A stretch of DNA of 64,000 nucleotides from Spinacia oleracea (lineage: Eukaryota > Streptophyta > Magnoliopsida > Caryophyllales > Amaranthaceae). The translations under genes and the position numbers were made by a program. Location of the stretch: the NCBI RefSeq assembly GCF_020520425.1, contig NC_079491.1:806001-870000 (forward strand), read 5' to 3'. Every line of letters begins with the position of its first letter. Within the stretch, counting starts at the first letter, position 1. Shown in pieces: positions 57,960 through 64,000 of the stretch. The notes beneath the pieces were generated by a model. The model was not told the DNA's origin and did not search any database. It was given only the letters and a program-made list of their open reading frames with translations.

Positions 57960-59400
57960 AGGGGAGGAGGGTTAGGCCCTAACAACAAACCACCTTTGTA
58001 TTTCCTAAACTTTTCTCCTTCATCAAACCTATGAAGCCTTGCATTCATTTGCTCACCACCTAAAACAAGGCCATTCCTATCTTCATTTAGCTCATCTTCA
58101 TCACAATTAACACTTTGCCACCCATCATCAATAATCAAAAATCGAACCGAAAACCCTCCTTGTACAAATTCATCCACCCCATAAAACACACCCTTAGGTT
58201 CAACACTCAAGTAAAATGCATCCTAAGTACACCAACCAAACTTGTCCAAAATACTAGGGGTGCCCTTCTCTTCTAGAACCCTAAATGTGTTAAGGTGTAC
58301 CCTAATAGCACTAAAACCCTCTTTCATTATATTATAAGGGTTATCACAAACATGAACATAAACTATACACTTAAAGTTTGATTCCCTAACACTAGTAGAA
58401 CCACTTTCCACACAAACCATTACATGATCATCATCATCCCCAGGTTTAAGGGCAGCCCTAAACCCACCCTCAATTAAGGGCACAATAAGAGCATATAACT
58501 TAATTTCAGGAATTTCAAGTAACAACCATTGAGTTTCCATTTGTAAATCCGACCCACATTTTCCTACCCATTGAGTAGACCACCATGTTTTGAACCTAAA
58601 TATGCTAAGGAAATTCCTGTCATGGAATTTTCCTAAGGAGTTTATCACTCTATGGGCGGGTTCTTCGAGCCCAAGCCCGAAGAACCCGCCTTTTTGGGAG
58701 GTTGATTGTACACGATGAAGGATAGAAGGTGGAGCATCTGATTCAGAGTAGTTACAAATTGAGGAGAATTCAGTGAAGGAGACATTGTTAGGGACTTTTG
58801 ATAGCAAAGTTACACCTTTGACACTGAATTTTCTATCATTGGATAATTCGAAATATGGGTTTAAGGATTCGGATCTTATTTGGGTAGTTTTTGGTATAAT
58901 TGGGTCATTTGGAGGAGCCATAGATGATGGGAAAAAACAGAGGAAAACTGAAGATAAATAAAAATATTACACACCCAAGAAAAAGAAAGCAGGAAAACTT
59001 ATGAATTTTGGTGCATTTTTATATGTAATTAAGGAATTAAAATCAGTTTCTAATAAAACAGTGGAAGATTATAACTTCAAACGTGTGTGATCATACAAAA
59101 ATAATTGCATTTATAACTTTATAAGTGTGTGATTGTTTGCAATAATTGGGGTGGTAAGAAACAATCTGTGAAGAAACAAAGGGAGAAATTTTTGAGGAGA
59201 CTGAAACAATTAATTGGAATTCTGGGATGATTTGAGTAAGAAGACAAGGCAATGAATAAATAGAAGATGATAAATAGGACCCATTTTCTTGGAAAATTAT
59301 GTTTTTGTTTACAGAAAGATTGGATTCACTGATTCAGCTAGAAACTTTGGTAGAGTAATTTTATTGGGTTGTTATTTATTTATTTATTTATTTATTCGGC

Positions 59401-59610
59401 AACTTTTGTGTAAGACCGTCTTACCGAAAAGACCACTTTGATTGCTTAATTAATTGGTTTCATTGCTTAACTAATTAGTTTCAGTGCTTAACTAAATTAG
59501 TTCCATTGTTTAACTAATTGATTCCAGTGCTTAACTAATTGGTTTCATTGCTTAACTAATTGGTTTTATTGCTTAACTTATATGTGTAAGACCGCTTTAT
59601 ATAAAAGTTT
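59401..59610. mobile_element. MITE with internal 21-bp array (copy B)
   Basis: The ends are AACTTTTGTGTAAGACCGTC and, inverted, AAACTTTTATATAAAGCGGT. Between them are about six copies of TTGCTTAACTAATTGGTTTCA (59442-59575). It is an inverse-orientation relative of 51701-51908. Confidence 0.7.
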
Positions 59611-62600
59611 GTTTTATTAATGGAAATAAAAGAATTGAAAGACACTTGCATGAGAAAATAAAGAATAAATGGGGGTTAGCAATTTAGCAGTAGGAAGTGA
59701 TCGAAGCAAAAATAAGCTTCCAAATTGAAATGCGTAGAGGTTTCTGTCGCCATTCATGAGAGGACAAACAACTATTCTTGGCGCCAAAACGATACATATT
59801 ATGTACGGAGTATTAACAAATAATAAAAATAGGTTCTACATTATTAAGTGTTATTTTGTTAGATTTGTTTAAATGTAAATTTACATAGTATCAACTTATT
59901 ATAATTTTATTTAATATAGAATTATAGATATCAACGGTCAAATATAATATGAATATATTAGAGATCGTGTAACATGCAAAGGGGTACATCTTTATAAAAC
60001 ATAGGTAATAGTTTTATCTATATTTTCTATTATATACGGTCATATTAACATGTTTAATCAAGAATATTGTTGTGTGGGTTCAGGGTTATACCTATATCGA
60101 TGATAACTTACAAGGAGAAGTACGAATCGCAATTATTTACCCATAAAATAACCCCAAATTAATGAATTATATTGCTAGTTAGTAACATAAAGCCATAAAG
60201 GGTAAGATGAAGTGAGCCTATCTTGTAAGATTTGATCACGTAATTTATCTCACGCAAATTGCAGATTTGTGTTCAACTATTTAAGGGTTATTTTTCTTTT
60301 CTTTTCCTTTCTTTAGAGCTTTGTAACGGTAACTTAATTACAACTTCAGTTAAATAGAAGATGACCCACGATTTTACTTTCAACGTTGACCCAAAACTTT
60401 TGTCAATAAATTGTTTCACCTATTGACATTTGTCAAATGTGATCTCTAACAATGTCGATGCTACGATATTGTCACGACTCACGACTATAAACCACGTGCA
60501 ATTTCTCAAAACGAGGCCATATTTCATCGCTCATCCTACATTCGAATTGTTTTCCCTTAGACCAAAGATAATAATGCATACTTCGTATGATTTTATGAAG
60601 ATAGGTCGGCCACAAACATTCTAGACTTTTGCAAGTTGGTTTTTTAAGAGTATTTCTATCTACTCCATAATGTTAATTTAGGGCCACCAATCTACCATAT
60701 AAGATCTGCCTCGTGGATTTTGTCTAAAGAATACAAAAGGTTACTTAATTCATTTTTGAATAACAATTAAGAGCTAAGAATTTTTTTAATAATGGAGTCA
60801 ACATGATTATGTATGTACGTTTGGAAATAAGTGGATATGGATTTCACTAGAACAAATGAGAGATCTAGAATGTTTGTTTCTCTTGTTCAAATACTACTAT
60901 TTTAATTGGATAGTTTCCTTTTGTTCTCCATGGTGGAACTTGGAACAAAAGTTAACCCAAATTTGGTAAATTTGTAAACGTGCTTATCGTGTTGATCTTA
61001 TGGATAGACCTGATAAAACTGACATGTACCATAAACTTGATTATCTGACTCAAAATATCCGACCCGAATCACCCGATATGAACTGAACCAAACCGAACCG
61101 AAAACAATGTTAAAGTTTGATAGTTAGTGATTATTTTGTTACAAAAAGCATATTGACAATAACCTAAAAACGACGCAAACCTAAAATCAACGCGATTTAT
61201 TCTTCACCAAAACTTAACCCTATCCGAATTAATCCAACTCAAACCTGACTCGAACGACCCGATTATCACCTCTACTTAAAGGTGCATATTGCGCGCACCG
61301 GTAGTCGTCAACTAGTACTTTAACTTGGATTAAGTAATGTTCTAAACCAAAGTAGGATAGTAGTAATCACTATAGGTGATGGACGTTGAAAATCCATTCA
61401 CAAATATGAATCATTCTATACCATACAACTCAAAAACAGGAACGTAGATGTAAAATGATGCAGGAACCATAACAAAAGGCTATAAGAAAGTAATACTTTT
61501 ATAGCATAACAACCAAAAATTCACAAAAAGTGCTAGTTGCAAATTTGCAATACTAACCAATAGTTGCTTTAAGAAATGACAGTTAAATTTTAACTGAAAT
61601 ATATACAGCAAGTATCGATCTAGATCAACCCACATAGAGTCATAGACACATGAGCTTCAAATATCGAAATACAGCATCAAATAATTGAGAAGATTAACCA
61701 GAAACCTTTCTTGTACAAGTAATGTCATTTATAACCCCTACCACTTCAATAGTTCAACATCACAGCAACATCGGAGTTTTCTATGTACCGAAACTTGACA
61801 ATAAAAGACAATGATGTTGTCCTATGCCGATTTGCCAAAAAGAAAGAAAAAATGCTTCCAAGCAAAATTGTATTAAGTAGTTCCATTGTTCTTGGTGTTG
61901 TGAAAGCCTCGCAGGAAATGAGTACTGTATAAATGTATGCTGGTAACTGATAAGCAGGAATCCATAAATTGACTAAATGATGATCGCAAGCTGTAATTCA
62001 GGGAAAAAAAAGAACATTGAAGTTAAGACACCATCTCAATGTGCAAAATTTTGACTTGAAACTCATTTTTCCTATTCAGAAATTTGAATTGCTCGAAAAT
62101 ATATACTATAAACATTCTTCAGAGTTCAGATGGTTCGCAGCAAATATAATGCCTAAACTGGTTATGCATATAGTGTCTTCGGATAGCACATCGAAGGAAG
62201 TTGAAGGGACACAATAAACAAACGGACCTACTAATTAAAAGATGCAACCAACTGCTGATAAGAAGTACTCATAATTATCTTCTTGAACAACTAAAAGAAG
62301 ATGCAACCAGTTGCATTGCACTCGTTGGATTGGCACGGCCTAAACAAGAGAAATTCCTACGGATGAATTATGAAATTAATTGCATATTTATTAATGCCAG
62401 ATCAACATAACAGCAAGTTTACTTTATTTCAGATGCCCTTTATACCCAAAATCCAAGTCAAATGTCCTTAGTCTAACCCATTTTGATGAACACAAAGACA
62501 GAGTTACCTCCCCAAAGAATTTCACTGCATGGGCATTGAGCATATGACAGACATAGATGGGTGAGTAAAAAAACAATGTTATGTACTTGTAAACTGCATA

Positions 62601-62625
62601 GACAGTGAGTGAGTTGGATAGTAAC
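59611..62625. other. Intergenic, no gene seen apart from a hAT element
   Basis: AT-rich. Holds the hAT element at 61005-61274. Part of 61900-62625 may belong to the 3' UTR of the NLR gene on the minus strand. ORFs at 60430, 62017 and 62201 show no recognisable domain. Confidence 0.5.
61005..61274. mobile_element. hAT MITE (aged)
   Basis: The ends TAGACCTGATAAAACTGAC and, inverted, TAGAGGTGATAATCGGGTC are similar. Flanks CTTATGGA and CTTAAAGG are only partly alike. The interior has CCGAACCGAA and ACCCGA words typical of these GC-word hAT miniatures. Confidence 0.6.
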
Positions 62626-62714
62626 CTGAAGACCAGAGGTGGCGAGCATCTAGCATTTCAAAATGGGAATGTCAATAGTACATCCCATTTTTGAATTTGT
62701 GATCAGGGTGATAA
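62626..62714 (-). other. Candidate alternative last exon of the NLR gene
   Basis: On the minus strand, ATTTACAG precedes 62714 and CTTCAG|GTTACT follows 62626, giving an 89-nt exon. Joined to a donor CAG|GTGAGT at 62840 it would replace the terminal Arg with SYHPDHKFKNGMYY and a new stop. It may otherwise be a 3' UTR exon. Confidence 0.45.
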
Positions 62715-62836
62715 CTGTAAATATAAATATGGAATCAACATTAGACAAAGGTAATTATGTTGTAAACACAAAAGTATATTACACAAAAGTACAAGATTGA
62801 TGTCGAATTGGAAGGAGTTGTCATTTTAGTTATTAC

Positions 62837-64000
62837 TCACCTGAAAGAAACGATGGGGATGTGCTGGATTTTGGGCAAGTCCTCCCCGTTGGGTTTTCTG
62901 CATCGTTCTTGTAAGTCTGGACAACATACTATATGGAGCCTCTGAAGGGAAGTAAGGTTTTGCATCGATTCAGGAAGTGATTTGAGTTCACGGCAATTTT
63001 CGATGGAGAGGGATTGAAGAGATGATAAGCAGCCTATCCATTCTGGAAGTGTTTTCATATTACTACACCATGAAAGTTGGAGGCTTTGGAGGGAGGTCAG
63101 GTATTGTATCCCCTTGGGCAGACTCCTCATCTCTGACATTAAAATTACCAGAGAATGAAGACTCTTATGAAGGGAAATCCATGGCGTATTGCCACCCTCA
63201 TCGTCCTCTTCCTCCTCCTCTTCCTCCTCCTCCTCCTCCTCCTCCTCCTCCTCTTCCTCTTCCTCTTCCTCGTCGTCGTCGTCGTCGTCGTCCTCCTCCT
63301 CCTCTTCGTCTTCGTCAGAATTTCTCAACTGCGAGCAACGGACCAACTTTAATGACTCCAAGGAAGTGAGATGCTTTGACCATTCTCCTGAAAGCCTCCT
63401 CAGATTGCGAAGATTCAGAAGTGTAAGGCAACGCAAGGAAGAACCGCAGATCTGCAATACATCTTCAACTTGTGATAAACTCTCCAACTCTGGATCATTA
63501 TCTATGCAGAGGTCAGTAAGACATAGTGGGTGTAACAATCTGAGATAACCAATGTTATCTACTTTCACAATCCTTAATTTGACGCCATCTTGTGAAATTC
63601 CAGTTGCAGTAGTAGTCTCATTCTCAGAATCCCTTGTGCTGATTTGCAATGCTTTATTCCCAGGGCAAAAGTCCAAAACTTCGAGGCTCGGACAAGGAGG
63701 AAATGATATCAGGCTAGGGCAGCCACGTATGGTCAATTTCGACAGACGGGGAAATCCCAAGCTCCTCATCAAGAGATGTTCATCATCCACAATTAATCCC
63801 TCCCCCCTCCACCACCCTTTCAAGTTTTCATGACAATTAATGTGCAGAGTTTCAAGAGAAGGAAAGAATGAAGTGAATCCTTCTCCGCTACTGCTACATC
63901 TACTGCCTGTATTCTCCATATACTCCAACATAGACAAGTTTTCAAGTGACAACGATTTCAGATAAAGCAATTGACTCAACAATGGTATGTACTCCAAGTT
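62837..64000 (-). CDS. NLR disease-resistance protein, C-terminal LRR region (runs off right edge)
   Basis: 386+ codons are open to the window edge; the frame continues past 64000, and the first in-window codon is TTG, not a true start. Leucine-rich repeats of the CC-NBS-LRR (RGA) style are seen: FPSLETLHINCHENLKGWW, FPRLSKLTIRGCPSLISFPP, SLRCLTLLNLRNLRRLSGEW, LTSLESLKLVRCSQL, LTSLQSLQLSWCSNMKTLPE, LSSLQSLSIENCRELKSLPE, LTSLQRLHIVCCPDLQERC, ending KIQHIPIVSFR. NLR LRRs sense pathogen effectors and hold the receptor inactive. A pure Asp/Glu tract lies between two repeats. The stop TGA overlaps a consensus splice donor, so an alternative C-terminus is possible. The NB-ARC domain lies outside the window. 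Confidence 0.9.
   Translation of the reverse strand, partial: NLEYIPLLSQLLYLKSLSLENLSMLEYMENTGSRCSSSGEGFTSFFPSLETLHINCHENLKGWWRGEGLIVDDEHLLMRSLGFPRLSKLTIRGCPSLISFPPCPSLEVLDFCPGNKALQISTRDSENETTTATGISQDGVKLRIVKVDNIGYLRLLHPLCLTDLCIDNDPELESLSQVEDVLQICGSSLRCLTLLNLRNLRRLSGEWSKHLTSLESLKLVRCSQLRNSDEDEEEEEDDDDDDDEEEEEEEEEEEEEEEEEEEEEEDDEGGNTPWISLHKSLHSLVILMSEMRSLPKGIQYLTSLQSLQLSWCSNMKTLPEWIGCLSSLQSLSIENCRELKSLPESMQNLTSLQRLHIVCCPDLQERCRKPNGEDLPKIQHIPIVSFR
63197..63316 (-). repeat. GAG/GAA/GAC trinucleotide tract coding 40 consecutive Asp/Glu
   Basis: All 40 codons are GAG, GAA or GAC (in-window residues 228-267, after LRNS and before GGNTPW). Mixed interruptions show it is an imperfect microsatellite. 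On the other strand it creates false poly-Ser, poly-Leu and poly-Pro ORFs. Confidence 0.95.

Larger units (their letters stand above)
54693..58921 (-). pseudogene. RFS5: Raffinose synthase (galactinol-sucrose galactosyltransferase, RFS5-like), broken
   Basis: Exons: 58921-57268, 56798-56621, 56252-55881, 55388-54693, all GT-AG. The N-terminus MAPPNDPIIPKTTQIRSESL, FRFKTWWSTQWVG, SDLQMETQW, FLIIDDGWQS, FKGLDDIWVWHALCGGWGG, GVKVDVIQ, FWLQGVHMIHCSYNSLWMGQ, DWDMFQSDHVCAKFHAGSRA and the C-terminal KIKGGGCLLAYSNEEPKKC follow RFS5 in order. Intact enzymes make raffinose from galactinol and sucrose in the cytosol or plastid. Defects: TGG to TAG in GWCTWDAFY (58223-58225); an in-frame 69-codon hAT insertion (57761-57959 plus duplication); a frameshift at about 57560-57600; a 4-nt insertion near 56010-56016 (after HDFDL); a SINE in exon 4 (55074-55182); and a small insertion near 54900. 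The intact splice sites and long clean stretches suggest recent death. Confidence 0.88.

Noticed and set aside
63022-63548. Plus-strand ORFs with poly-Ser, poly-Leu and poly-Pro runs
   Set aside because: They are antisense readings of the NLR acidic microsatellite; the minus-strand LRR frame is the real one.
1-64000. CRISPR arrays, bacterial insertion sequences, operons or organelle insertions
   Set aside because: None found; the tandem repeats have no regular spacer structure, and gene structure is eukaryotic throughout.

Overview
This is a plant nuclear window: spliced genes with GT-AG introns, a nuclear tRNA-Asn, many hAT, Mutator, CACTA and Stowaway miniature elements, tRNA-derived SINEs and a Ty1/copia relic. 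Repeat styles such as TACTCCCTCCGTCCC-ended Stowaways and the 'ATAAGTTCAGATAAG' miniature family suggest Amaranthaceae/Caryophyllales (spinach, quinoa or beet-like). That is an inference from repeat style; no search was possible.

Genes, left to right. (1) A WRKY23-like group IIc transcription factor on the minus strand, cut by the left edge (1-81 and 587-1119). (2) An UPBEAT1-like atypical bHLH gene, minus (27002-27382). (3) An intronless gene for a UBC23/24/25 (UBE2O-type) E2-fold protein that lacks the catalytic cysteine segment, minus (40419-41423). (4) An apparently intact seven-exon dihydroorotase gene (pyrimidine synthesis), minus, CDS 46728 to 42301, with a roughly 4 kb 5'-UTR intron holding a broken Ty1/copia element. 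(5) A tRNA-Asn(GUU) just upstream of its first exon, minus (50966-51039). (6) A raffinose-synthase (RFS5-like) pseudogene, minus (54693-58921), with a hAT element read in frame, a SINE in its last exon, a nonsense codon and several frameshifts; a second, much more decayed RFS relic lies on the plus strand at 38530-39786. (7) The C-terminal LRR part of an NLR disease-resistance gene, minus, running off the right edge, with a 40-residue uninterrupted Asp/Glu tract between repeats.

The rest is repeat-rich. Main blocks: tandem duplications around the WRKY gene (242-2046); a hAT element nested in a miniature element (2758-3841); a 7.3 kb CACTA element with no transposase (4051-11366); Stowaway, hAT and CACTA miniatures (11536-14003); three copies of one Mutator-type family within 3.7 kb (17880-21529), one holding a nested Pack-MULE that carries the first exon of an LRR gene; and a second gene-carrying MULE (32073-34001) with a decayed WRN-type exonuclease gene. 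Many elements show target-site duplications of the length expected for their superfamily, so most boundaries are exact.

Nothing here looks like an operon or a designed system. The strongest oddities are the transposon-carried gene pieces, the cysteine-less E2, the acidic insert and alternative last exon of the NLR, the duplicated splice donor of the WRKY gene, and the layered decay of the RFS gene.
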